A stretch of 64,000 nt of DNA from Oryzias latipes (Eukaryota; Chordata; Actinopteri; Beloniformes; Adrianichthyidae). The translations under genes were made by a program, and so were the position numbers. The notes below the pieces were generated by a model, which saw only the letters and a program-made list of their open reading frames with translations, made no database searches and was not told where the DNA came from. The stretch covers positions 21,571,855-21,635,854 of the forward strand of contig NC_019879.2 of NCBI RefSeq assembly GCF_002234675.1, in the 5' to 3' direction. Shown here in pieces: positions 10,601-21,929 of this stretch (positions are counted from its first letter, which is position 1; each line of letters starts with the position of its first letter).

Positions 10601-12963
10601 CAAGTGCAAACTTCTTCTTTTTTTGTTTTTAAATATGCCAGCACTTTATATTAAACTTTCCGGTTTTTAGAGCCAAAAACAGATAGAGCAAGTTGTCCAA
10701 AGGGTGGACATGGATGAAGACATAAAAAAGTTGGTGGAGGAAAACAAGATCACAGGCGAGGGCAGCAAGGCAGAGTTTTTGATAGCTGATTATTATGTAA
10801 GTTTTGAAAAGGTCCCTCAGAAATAATGTTCTTTTCTAGTAGCCTTCAACATGAAGTGCACTTTTACTGTCAGATTTTTTTAGTTTATATATTTGGATAT
10901 GAATATCTTGCATACTTTTTTTAATTTCCTAAAATGAATTCTGTAGATCAGTTGTCAAAACAATCTATTCCCCTTTGAACTTTACTGTTAAAATGTATGT
11001 TTTAATATGATCTAAATGAAAAATTTGCAAGTTCATGAGGGGAAAGAGTGAAAATTATGATAAAAGACAAGATAAACATACTAAAATAAAAAACACATCT
11101 TTGTTCAGGAGGAGGACAACAAATCCTTCATGAGTAAAGACAGAAGAAAAGCCGCCATCAAGTTTAAACTCCAGCGTCTAGAAGACACCATTGCAAAAAC
11201 AAGGAAGGACCGTGAGGGTGAGTTCAGCAGAACCTCTTTGAAATTAATAAACAATTCAAAGTTTTTAAAATTTCCACGTCTCCTTGCAGGTCTTGAGAAA
11301 CTGATGAAAACTTACACTGCAAATCCGTCTTTTTCAAACCAGCAGAACCGTGAGGAAATCGAGCTGCTGCTGGATGAGGTGAACAAGTAGTTTATGGAAA
11401 TATACATACGATTTTTACTTTGTATCAGTAACAAGATCTTCTCAAGTGCTCACTAATGCTATCTGTCACTGGCAGATTACTTTAAAACTGAATCTACTGG
11501 AAGCCACAAGCTCCAAACTTTCTTTAACACTGTCGGGAATAGAAGGAAAACCCGAGTCGTGCCATCCTTTCAGCGACAGCATATCTAAATGGAAAGATAA
11601 GGTAAGAACTGTATCAACTGTTAGTGGGATTTTAATTGGTGTTGACAGCATCAAACTGTGAGTCTGGTTTGTTTTCCGAGACGTTTCTTTAGCAGGGAAT
11701 TGTGGGAAAAGAGGGATAACATCAGAACATTTGCTGCAACCTCAAATTACACGTGGATCAAAGCAAAAACGTGAAGGAATCTCAGTCAGAGTCAGTAAAC
11801 CTGATGTCACAAAATCCTTCAAAACTGCCACAAAATCTGACACAAATTTATCAAATAAAACTATTAAAAAAAACTCATAAAAATAACCCATCTTTAACAG
11901 ATCGACCACATAGATGAGCAGAAAAAATCCACATAACATTGTTTAGCTATTGCGCCCTAAAATAGAATGGGATTTGCTTTTAGAGTGATGTGTTATCTGT
12001 TAAAAACACACACACAAATTGGCCAGCAGTGTAATGCTCTAATGTGAAGATGACTCCACTTCTGTTTAAACAGAACATGTGGAAATAATTGGAGATTTAT
12101 TCATTTTACTAAAACAAAACCCAATATTAAGGGCATTAAAAATGGCCAAACTAATTTCTCTTTTACAGTTAGTCATTGATGTCGTCTTTCTGACATAAAG
12201 ATAACAATATTTCAGTGATTTCTGACTAGATCTTTAATTACCTCATTAAAGCTTGTTGTTTTGAGCGATTTGAAAGCATTCTTTAGATTACTTTTATGGT
12301 TCCTTTTCTAGGTTTTTCTTCCTTTCTAGACCCATGCTGTGTTTATTTTTTCTGTTAGGACTGTGAGCACAGCATCATTCAGCTGACTCGTCCGGTCAAA
12401 CTCAGGAAGACACCATTCCGAACCAAATATTCACTGAGAGCTTCCATCATCTACAAGGGCCCAGTTCAGATCCTGTCTGTATCCCCTACGAAACCAAGAG
12501 CTACTGTTCCGGCTAAAAGACGGGGAACTTTGGAGGGTAGCAGCACTGCTAAAGCTGAGATTTCCCACAGAGACAGTGACAAAACACAAGGTATTTCATT
12601 TAGATGAAAAACTAAACACATTTCCAACTAAATCTGTAAAAAATACTTTGCAACATGTTTTTAGCAGATGAAACAACAGCGTGCAGTTTGGGGAAATGCA
12701 AGGTCCTGTTCAACTTCACACCTGAACATGAAAATGAATTGACCTTAAAAGAAGGTGAGTGGTGACTCCAAAGCAGAAGATCTAAAACAAGAAAGCACTG
12801 CACTGGTTTGATTATTTCCCTCACAGGGGATCTTGTGGACATTTTTGCCAAAGAAGAGAATGGTTGGTGGTTCGGTGCTTTGAAGGGACAGAAAGGCCAC
12901 TTTCCATCTGGGTTTGTGGAGGAGCTGCCTGTGATCAGCAGCATCCAGTCGTCTGAAGGCTGA
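7642..12963 (+). CDS. nostrin: nostrin (nitric oxide synthase trafficking inducer)
   Basis: F-BAR/SH3 adaptor that binds eNOS, dynamin and N-WASP and drives its endocytic trafficking in endothelium. Sixteen coding exons: 7642-7668, 7824-7909, 7984-8067, 8257-8319, 8399-8480, 8635-8697, 9634-9732, 9872-9997, 10483-10581, 10671-10796, 11109-11217, 11290-11378, 11476-11601, 12359-12590, 12665-12754, 12827-12963 (TGA). All phases join, giving 1638 nt, 545 aa (human about 506). F-BAR covers about residues 1-245 (YSKDGENFFKELMAVFQQR; RLKWENTLKNCYQ). An HR1/REM1-like coiled coil is about 290-390 (SKDRRKAAIKFKLQRLED). The C-terminal SH3 is about 480-537 (KVLFNFTPEHENELTL, NGWWFGAL, GHFPSGFVEELP). The first exon starts MKDP, as in human MRDP. 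The long exon 14 makes a basic linker longer than in human. Confidence 0.95.
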
Positions 12964-13664
12964 GTAGTGATCCTAATGAGAAGCCAAAAATCACTTTTAT
13001 TGTGTTTGATTGTTACACTGTACAGTAAAACAAACACAAATCTGAGTCTTCTATTGCGTGTTTCTGTTTATTATGTACCACTCTGATGCTTTATATTCAA
13101 TTTCAAAAACAGTCTAAATCTATTTTTCTTGTTGAAAGCATTTGTGATTTAGATCATTCATAAATTTTTGGAACACTTTAAGAAATCTTGGACTGTTATG
13201 TCATCATTTCCATTATTTATGTAAGTGTATATATTAAAAAAATTCAAAGACTGGTATTTCATGAACTTTTACTTTATTACATCAACATGACCAACTGTTA
13301 AATACTATTACTATGTAATATTATTTAAAAAAAAGAAATAAATGCAAAGTATTTACAAGCAATGGATTAATACAGAGAAAAGGAAAATGCAAAAAAGCTA
13401 TTATAAAATTTACAAAATCAGGTTGAAGCACTTCAAAGGGTTGAATAATACAGTAATGAATATCATGAAATTTGATAAAATCACAATGATGAGACAAAAT
13501 ATTTAAAAAATTGTGTAATTTTCCTTTTATTTTTAAAACTTAGACTTTGCAAAACTGCCAAAAATGTGTTTAACAGGAATAAAAGATGTAATAAAATCTC
13601 CACTGGCTTCATTTCCTCTGACTGTGAAAACTTTACGCCGTGTTTTGTCGTGAACAATTCCGTT

Positions 13665-16600
13665 TCAGCGGCGTACTTGACCAATGAATTCCTTCCTGAC
13701 GTTTGCCAGGAATGCGGGTAAATTGTTGGTCTCCTGAAGTCGAGTCTCCAGGACTGGCAAACCCTCGAGAACTGGATCACTGGACACGACTGTAGATATA
13801 AAATACTTGGATGAATATCAAACCAGTTTAGATTTTTTGTTTTGAGATCTAAACATTGAAAATGAAGCCAGAAAGGGTTGTTTTTCCTTCTTTACCCTGT
13901 TTTAATTTACTTTTGTACAAATACATTTATGATGCTAAATGTTCATTTAAAAAGTTAAAAGTTAAGTACAGTGGTAATGCTTTTCTTGGAAAAAACAAAA
14001 ACATTCTGGCTAAAATACTTTCAGAATAAAATGTGAGAATGACTGTCATCCAGGAACTATATACTGCTCTTATTGGAGAACAAAAAACAACTGATTCTGA
14101 GGTCCAAGTGGTGTAACTATATAAAATGATTCTTTAAAATATTTTTGTTTTGACTTAGTTCTGCGTTTCATACCGAGAAACCAAATGTAGTTTTTTATTT
14201 GGGTCCAACTTACTCTGGTATGATCCATTTTCTTTTATCCCCATTGTGATGACATAAGCGCTCTCTGGATCAGATGGGTTGATGTTTCGATAAACAAATT
14301 GCAACTTTTCACCTTTTGAAAAAAAAAAAAGAACCATTCACTTCCTTTATACAAGACATGGAGAGAGTTTCACTCCTGAAAGAAGGCACTAGAAATGCTG
14401 AGTCCAAATTCATCTCAATGTGATAATTAAACTGAGTCCAAGCCATTCAAAGAGAAAATGATTCCTTTACAGTTCATCATGGCAACAGGGAAGGACAAAG
14501 TGGAAGCTGTGAGTTTAGAATTTAATAAAACTGTCAAGAATAATTTAAAAAATAAAAATTGGGAAGAAATCACATCATTGCAGCAAAAAAGTTTTGTCAG
14601 AAATCTTTACGCACAAAAAAGGTTTGAAGAAAATAAAAAAGGATTTACAATAAAGACAAATGTGTACATGTAACCCCCTGAGATCATATAGTGAAATGGT
14701 ATGGACAAAGTTGCTCCTTTACAAAAAGCTAATATAAAACCTTGATTGGTTTGAGTTTAAGTGTTGTTAGCAGCAGTGGATTTTACTAGAATGCTGCATC
14801 AATTTCAGGTAGAATTTGTGATGCCTCATTAAAATAATACAAACAATGTCAAAAGTGCGAGTAAGCATCCACATTCCAGAGAACAAAATGTCTGCAGTTC
14901 CTGATTTCAAAATGTCTACTGCATTATATGTTTACATTTTTGTCTAAATTCTGCCCTCTAGTTTTTTTTAATTTTCATTTGATGGATTTCTATTTGTATT
15001 ATAATTATTTCGTTTTCGTGAACACTCCAAAAAGCTCTGGCATTTCTGTAAAGCACTTTGAAATGCTTCTGTCTTTAACATGTGTTCTACAAATAGAGCT
15101 TCACTGCTTTAAAGAAAAAGTCTAATCTGACATATATTTAAACTAAAGCGTAGGTATTATTGTTAATGTTTAGTAGTTTGAATGTCTCGGACTACAAAAC
15201 CGCTTCATTTCTCGATACAAACTAAACCGCACACATCATAACTGCATTGCAAACCAGATTCAAAGAAAAAAGAATTAGATATTTATAGACTAGCCTTACC
15301 TTTGGCAGACTGTGTTTTGCTGAGAATTGTTCGTATCTCGAGCCCCAAATGATCCTGAAACACCAGTCTGGCTTTCTGGAGGTTCCTCAGGCGGGTTTTG
15401 TTTGCTTTATATTGAGACTCAATAACTGGATAAAACAACAACAAAAAGATGATTGTTTCATAAAATTATGTGATAAACAGTCAACAAAGCTTCCAAAAGT
15501 ATCTCACTTTGTTTTCTCTTGATTTGTTCTTCTTTGAGATTCTCTATTTTCTGGATAATTTTCTCCTTCTCCGTGTCTTTCTCTTGGATTTCAGACATCA
15601 TCTCAGATATAGCATGTTGTTTTTCTTTAAGGGCCACAGTTTTTTGTTGCAGATCTGAAAAGACAAAATGACTCCAGTAATACGTGTTAACCACATCAAA
15701 GTTGGCCAGTTGTATTTAACATAATATTGCATTAGAAGCAAGAATGTACACAGTTAACATGGAAACACATCTGAAACCAAACTATCTTGTTCCATTCTAT
15801 CTGTAGTGGAAACTCACCTTTCTTGAAAGTCTTTATTGTCTCAAATAGCTTCTCATCATCTGTGCACTTTTTCAAGCATGTTTCTGTAAAATTATGGAGG
15901 GAAAAGGCAGTTAATTTACAAAAAAAATTCATCAAATTCACATAAAGCACACTTTTGATCATATGTCTGAGTTTGCAACGTTTTTCCTCTCACATTAAAA
16001 AAAAAAACAACCCAAATTGTGATTATTTTTTTCAGCTCAAGCTTTTAGGAAGTTCATCAGCTTTCAGCTTTTTTTTCTGTGATTACATGTCATTGCACAC
16101 CACAGTAACTATCTAAACAAGAAAGTAGAGTTACGACACAAAGTTAAGTGTTTAAAAGCCACTTAAAGGACATTACATGCAGAGATTTCTTAACTTCAAA
16201 AACAAATAAAAATACTTAATGAAATGTTTTGTCCTAAGAAATGCTTAAATATTGGCTTCCAGAAAACACGATTTCTAAATTGTAAAACAATCTAATACAT
16301 CCTATAAAAATGGTACAGCGCTTGTTTCTAAAATAAACAAACTGATTACAGAGCAATTGAACATCATTAATGTCCTAGCATTCCTGAACCAGTCACACTA
16401 GCCAGCAGATTTCATGAGTATCCAATATTTCATTCCTAGATTATTTTATAACATGGTTGAATTCACTTTGGAGGCTGCTATGTTCTAAATGAATGTATGA
16501 CTATAAAATAACTGAGAAACAAGACAGTATAGCTTACCAACTGCTGACTTCACGAGCTGTTTATGTGAGAGGGACAACTCTGTGGTCATGTCGATGATGT

Positions 16601-16688
16601 CTGCATAGGTTTTCAGGTGTTTACTGTGGATCTCCTCCATTTCACTGGTGAACCTGTCACTCATGTTTGGGTCAGTAATGGACATCAT
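13665..16688 (-). CDS. spc25: Spc25 kinetochore subunit of the NDC80 complex
   Basis: Subunit of the Ndc80-Nuf2-Spc24-Spc25 complex that links kinetochores to microtubules; it dimerises with Spc24 at the inner end. Coding exons, transcription order: 16538-16688 (ATG), 15818-15883, 15508-15654, 15300-15425, 14214-14312, 13665-13789 (TGA). The junctions are GT-AG and in phase, giving 714 nt, 237 aa (human 224). Residues about 45-150 are coiled coil rich in K/E/Q (AISEMMSEIQEKDTEKEK). The C-terminal globular RWD-type domain has GEKLQFVYRNINPSDPES and ends NNLPAFLANVRKEFIG, matching human FSAFLANVRKAF. Two consecutive ATGs open the frame; the first is taken. A 5' non-coding exon probably ends at 17358. 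The gene converges on nostrin and diverges from g6pc2. Confidence 0.93.
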
Positions 16689-17357
16689 GATGCTCTGATG
16701 TTAGTAACTTACTGGTAAGAAAAAAATAAAGACAAATGGGTTTAGTTAAGTACATTTCACAACATGTCTTGCTGGTCTCACGAAGAAAGGGATAGTAAAG
16801 TTTGGGCTGACAAAACAGAATCTATTTAACTAGAGTACCGCGACTATTTCTTGCAAAGTTACAATTTTTTAAGGTTAAACATGTATATGGGGACAAACAC
16901 GTAGATAAACTAATCCACATTTTATGCAATCTAAGTTCCACAGCGGTGAGCAATAAGACCCAACACAACATCTTTCATTATAAACCTCCACGTAATTGTT
17001 TATTTTTTCGAATGTAGTTGCTTGCTAGATAAACTTAAATGGCCACATAGGACAAAATAAGCTTGCACGTAAATGTCGTAACGTGACTTTTACGTAGTGA
17101 TTAAAAGTGTAATACTGATTATGGTGTGTGATACAACTTTACTAAAGTAGTAATAATAATAATGGAGAAATATACATTACAAAAACATTGTAGGGAATAC
17201 CAGCGTTAGCATGTTAGCTCTAATTGCTAGCAGGTTTGCGTCGGTTCATTGAGATTATTAGCTTAAAACTAGCTTGCCACTTGCCAAATAAACGCAACAA
17301 ATTTAAGCTTTTCCTAACATAAGAATTATATTCTAGAAATATTTATAGGCTACTTAC

Positions 17358-17480
17358 TTTCATCTAAAGACAACCAGAAGACAGTTTATTGGACGTATTC
17401 TTTGGACGTAAAAACAGTTATTTTCAAAAATTCGCGGTTACAAGACAGCGGAAATGACGTAGGTTATTGTCTTCCGGTCA
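17358..17480 (-). promoter_or_regulatory. spc25: spc25 5' non-coding exon and TATA-less promoter
   Basis: On the minus strand a GTAAGT donor at 17352-17357 can pair with an acceptor near 16710, just upstream of the spc25 start, implying a short 5' UTR exon. Around it lie a CRE/ATF-like TGACGT (17455-17460), an ETS-type site (CTTCCGGT, 17471-17478) and TTCGCGG near 17431. There is no TATA box. This composition is common for cell-cycle and housekeeping promoters. The transcription start is inferred. Confidence 0.45.
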
Positions 17481-18087
17481 TGGTTTTAAAAACGAAGTAT
17501 TATCCATATATTTTTTGCTCTCAAAATTAATTATTATCCATACTTTAGCATTAGTAATTTTTCAATTTAATTTAAATTTTTTAACCATTGTTCATTGCTC
17601 TTTACCTCCACCCAGTGGTGAAAAGAGGAAATTCAAATAATTCTCAAAAATTGGCTTTGCAATGCAAATATAAATAATAATAAATAATGGTTTACATATT
17701 AAAAAGCTCAATATTTTTAGTAAAAAAAAACTAATAGACAAGTATGTTAAACTCATCTGAGGATGCCAGATGGACTGTGTTTTCACATTGTCGAGAAAAG
17801 GCTATTTCGTTTCTACATTCATTAAGACATGACAATGGCAATATTAATGAGGCTGAAAGGTTGCAGGGTGCACTTTCACTTGGTGTGTGTTTAATGGTTA
17901 ATATGTAACAGTTGTACATGCAACGTTCTGTAAAGCACTTAGTGGCTACACAAGCTGTAAACTGTTTTTGTACTGTGTCCTAATGGTCCTCATGCTTTGG
18001 GAGCACATTCTGATATTCCATATGAGTTTAAACAAATTAAACATGTTGCCATGGCTGTGATGGGTGATTTATGAGACCAGGCTAAAA

Positions 18088-18093
18088 TATAAA
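18088..18093 (+). promoter_or_regulatory. g6pc2: candidate TATA box of g6pc2
   Basis: TATAAA lies 87 bp upstream of the g6pc2 ATG, a spacing that would leave a 5' UTR of about 55-60 nt. No other core element was seen. The contrast with the TATA-less spc25 side fits a tissue-restricted gene facing a housekeeping gene. Confidence 0.4.
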
Positions 18094-18174
18094 GTCATGT
18101 GAGCAAAGAAGGGGGCTTCATATTGCTTTGACCAGTGCAGTCGAAGCATCTGTGCTAAGTAAAAGGGACTTCAG

Positions 18175-19562
18175 ATGGACTTTATTCACAGCTTTGGTGT
18201 GCTTGTCATACAGCACCTGCAGAACGACTACAAAGATTACCATGCGTTGCTTAACTTCATGTCAACTGTGGGTGACCCTCGTAATATATTCTATTTCTAT
18301 TTTCCATTTTGGTTCCATCTCAGTCATGATGTTGGCACCAAGATGATTTGGGTGGCTGTTATTGGAGACTGGTTCAATCTCATTTTTAAATGGTAAGATT
18401 TTTCCAGCACGATTATTCTATCTTTGTTTTGCTGATTGTAAATCAACCATTTTCCTTCCTAGGATCCTGTACGGGCAGCGGCCTTACTGGTGGGTACAAG
18501 AAACACACTTGTACCAGAACCATTCAGTACCACGTTTGGAACAGTATTACATAACGTGTGAAACTGGGCCAGTTAAGTATTAATACAAATAGTTTCAGCA
18601 ACAATTTCAACATATACAAAAGGTTGAAGACATTTCTTTATGATTGTTTTTGCAGGCAGTCCTTCAGGTCATGCCATGGGCTCATCCTGTGTCTGGTATG
18701 TGATGATCACCTCTGCTCTAAACTTTGCCAAGCCCTCCACTGTCTCTTCTCACTGGAGCTTCCAAAGGTGTGATAGTATATTATATTTCTTGCATTATCA
18801 AGATGTTTCCTCATGACTGTTCTAAATCTATGGCATTTTCTTAGGTTTTATCTCTTGAGGTTGTCTTTGTGGATGGTTTTTTGGGCGATTCAAATAAGCG
18901 TTGGTGTCTCCAGAGTTTTCATTGCAACACATTTCCCACATCAGGTCATCCTTGGTCTTTTCACAGGTATGTTGTGCTTTGCCAGTGCTTTTGTATGCCT
19001 TTGTGTTTTACAGTAGATGTAGAAATCAGTTTTTTCTTTTGCATTTGAAGGTGTGCTGGTTGCTGAAGGGTTTGATCACATCACTTTGGTCTACAACGCG
19101 AGCTTCAAAGTTTACCTCCAGGCCAATATTTTCCTTCTGTCTTTTGCCGTTTGTTTTTACCTGCTCCTCACACTGATGGACATCGATCCTTCATGGTCAG
19201 TCACTAAAGCAAAAAAGTGGTGTGCTAATCCGGACTGGATCCATCTGGACACCACACCCTTCGCTGGTCTGGTGAGAAACCTAGGAGCCTTGTTTGGACT
19301 GGGCCTGGCACTGAACTCTGATATGTTTATTCAGAGCTGCAAGAGGAAAAATGGCTACAAAATCGTGTTCAGAGTCACGTGCATGGCTGCAGGTCTAACA
19401 TTTCTGCAGCTTTACAACTTCATTAAAATGCCCACTCACACTGAGACTCTGTTTTACATATTTTCATTCTGTAAAAGTGCCTCAGTGCCTCTGGGTGTGG
19501 TTGCTGTCATCCCTTACTGTGTTGACTTTCTGATCAAAGACAAGGACAGGAAGTCCATTTAA
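18175..19562 (+). CDS. g6pc2: glucose-6-phosphatase catalytic subunit 2
   Basis: ER multi-pass phosphatase of the G6PC family; in mammals the beta-cell enzyme that sets the glucose threshold for insulin secretion. Exons: 18175-18392, 18463-18572, 18656-18767, 18845-18966, 19051-19562 (TAA); 1074 nt, 357 aa (human 355). The catalytic signature is complete: K72-x6-R79-P80, PSGH at 112-115 and SR-x5-H at 169-176 (SRVFIATH), the last with the phospho-acceptor histidine. [16 protein letters not shown] and WCANPDWIH follow G6PC2, and the neighbours spc25 and abcb11 agree. Anomaly: to keep frame exon 2 must end ...GGGCCAG followed by TTAAGT, so no GT donor lies in the conserved phase (see findings). 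Otherwise no stop or frameshift was seen. A polyadenylation signal AATAAA is at 19617-19622. Confidence 0.9.
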
Positions 19563-19616
19563 AATGTCAGACTCCGCCTTCATTTCTTTTCTGTCAATAA
19601 TTTGTTTGACACTGGC

Positions 19617-19622
19617 AATAAA
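19617..19622 (+). terminator. g6pc2: g6pc2 polyadenylation signal
   Basis: AATAAA 55 bp after the TAA stop, followed within 20 bp by a TG-rich stretch (tgtgtgtatg) that suits a downstream GU-rich element. Confidence 0.6.
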
Positions 19623-19854
19623 AAAATGTGTGTGTATGAAAAGGTCTTAAGTTTGTAATTAAAGTGCCTGTCGACAGGAATTACCACAACATTACTTCAA
19701 GAGCATCTTTGTTTATTATTCTTTGACAATTGATGTAAATGGTGGTTTGAAAGAGTGTCACTCAAAATATCTAAAGAAGAGAAAACTATAACTTTATTTC
19801 TTAAAAAAATATTTTAAATGATAAAAATCCATCAATATTTTTAACTCACTCCAT

Positions 19855-20140
19855 GCTTTTTGGGGTCATGGGGCTGCTGAATCTTAATCTGATTAGGGGC
19901 ACCCTGGACAGGTCACCAGTCTGTCACAGGGTCACAACCACACACTCATAATCACACAATTTAGATTCATTAATCAGTATACGTAGCATGTTTTTGGACT
20001 GTGGGAGGAAGCTGGAGAAAGCCCACACATACACGGAGAACATGCAAACTCCATACCGGAAAGGTCCCAGCTGGGATTTGAACCAGGGTCTTCTAACTGT
20101 GAGGCAAGAACGCCAACCCACCATGCAGCCCTTGTATAAA
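19855..20140 (-). repeat. common teleost interspersed repeat fragment
   Basis: Contains the recurrent fish-repeat text 'ggactgtgggaggaagctgg', 'ggagaacatgcaaactcc' and 'gggatttgaacc', known from LINE/SINE-type families across teleosts. Decayed pieces with the same words are at 5455-5560, 39785-40000 and 45665-45735. The exact family is not assigned. It lies between g6pc2 and abcb11. Confidence 0.55.
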
Positions 20141-21929
20141 TCCATTTGGTAAAATAGTACCAACAATGCATAGCTTCCAATAATAATCAGTAACTACTGC
20201 AATGGGGTATGATACGTTTCTGAGAAAAAATTAAAATTTTTACGTGTAGCAGAATTTACTGAATCTTTTGCTTTGGTTGCTCTGGATGTACATCCATCCT
20301 TAAGTGGGTTACGTAATCTCTTATCGGGTCTTTAGTTTCTCAGATAATCATCAGCTCAAATGTAATGAGGTAGAGCAGAGTCTGATGTAACCAGATTAGG
20401 CAGATTAGTTCAACTTGGGAGCAGAATCCATTTCCACCGTTTCTCACTCGTCTTCGGTTGCTCAGCACTGAATTCACCTGAGGCCTGGTGCTGAATTATG
20501 CAATGTCTGTTGATGCACAGGCTCTCTGCCAAATCAAGTTTGAAGAAATATGGCTCCTATTTATTTACAACATTTCAAAGTATCACTTAAACTTATTTGT
20601 CTCTTTACCATGATGTCCCCACTCATTTCTGCCTTGGATCACACGTTTTATCACTAACCTGTGATGCTGTATAAATACGTAATTGGATTTGTTTATTTTG
20701 GACCCTAAAATATAATCAAGTTAAAGATAGCTAACATGAATACAAACACAGCATTGAAAGACAAAAATGTAAAAGTTTTTAATACATTTTAGTTACTTAC
20801 AAAAGTCTAAAAATGCATGCAACAGTATTTATATATATTTTTTATCATGTTAAATAATTAAAAACAAATTATTGCAAAAATATACAAAGGATTTGCATGA
20901 TTAACAATAGAAAACACAAATATTTATATTTATCTATATACATTTGTTGGTAGAATCCTTACAACAGTTATGTCATTTGCGTTTTCTACGTTTTTTTTTA
21001 CTTTCTTCTAGTTATTACATAATTTATTTTACTTATCTTAAATGTTTTTTCTCTCCAAATATTATCTCCTCTCAAGCTAAACTGTGTAATAAACACAAAG
21101 TTCAACTTTAATTTGAAAGCCCCCTATCAGTGAGGATTGTGGATTTTATATTTAGTCATGTTTTCATATTTATTTGTCAGGTTTTCAGGGTTCTTTCTGT
21201 CTTCATTTATGTTGATGATCCTCTTCTGTTTTTCAGGTCATTCTTGTCAGAAAACCGGCTTTGCTTTTCATTTCTTCCTTGTGATTCATTTTGTTCATGT
21301 TTAAGTTTATTAAAGTGTTTTGTTTTTTTATGTTACTGCCATTCAGCCTGATCTCCTGGATTCTGGGTTCTACACCACCCATTCCTGACGATACCTCCCA
21401 GTAGGTTTTAAATCACAAAGGGTAATATTTTTTTCAATTATGTTTTAGATTTTTTTAATAATTTCTAAATATTAATCCACTGAATAAAATCATTTAACAA
21501 TTTTGTTACAAATGGCAGGAACAGTGGCAATATTCTTGATATTTTTATTTTCTTACCCATTTAAGAAAGTCAAGGTTTGATTTCTCATGTAAAAGCAGAG
21601 AAATGTTGATTTCTGTGGTGTTTTTTTTCCACGTAAAGTTTTTTATTTTACTCGTATGGTGGTTTAAACTTTAAATATAATTCAAATACATGATTTTTGA
21701 AGGATGGACAACATCAAACTCTTGCTTACATAAGCTGGTATTTTAATTTATAAACCTGGTATCTGTTCTGTGAAGGGAACACTGCCCTTTTGCAGATGTG
21801 TTAAGATATTTAATGTAGCATGAAAATACATGAGGCTGCAGCCAGGTATTTGTCTCCCTCATTTCCTCATAGTTTTCTTTCTTGTGCGCTGAACTTTGTT
21901 TGCTTGTTTAGCTGTTACTTTGTAGACGT
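20141..21929. other. intergenic between g6pc2 and abcb11
   Basis: AT-rich spacer behind both genes, which point toward each other here. The right part must include the abcb11 3' UTR (minus strand). No repeat, RNA gene or open frame with a recognisable product was seen. Confidence 0.35.
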
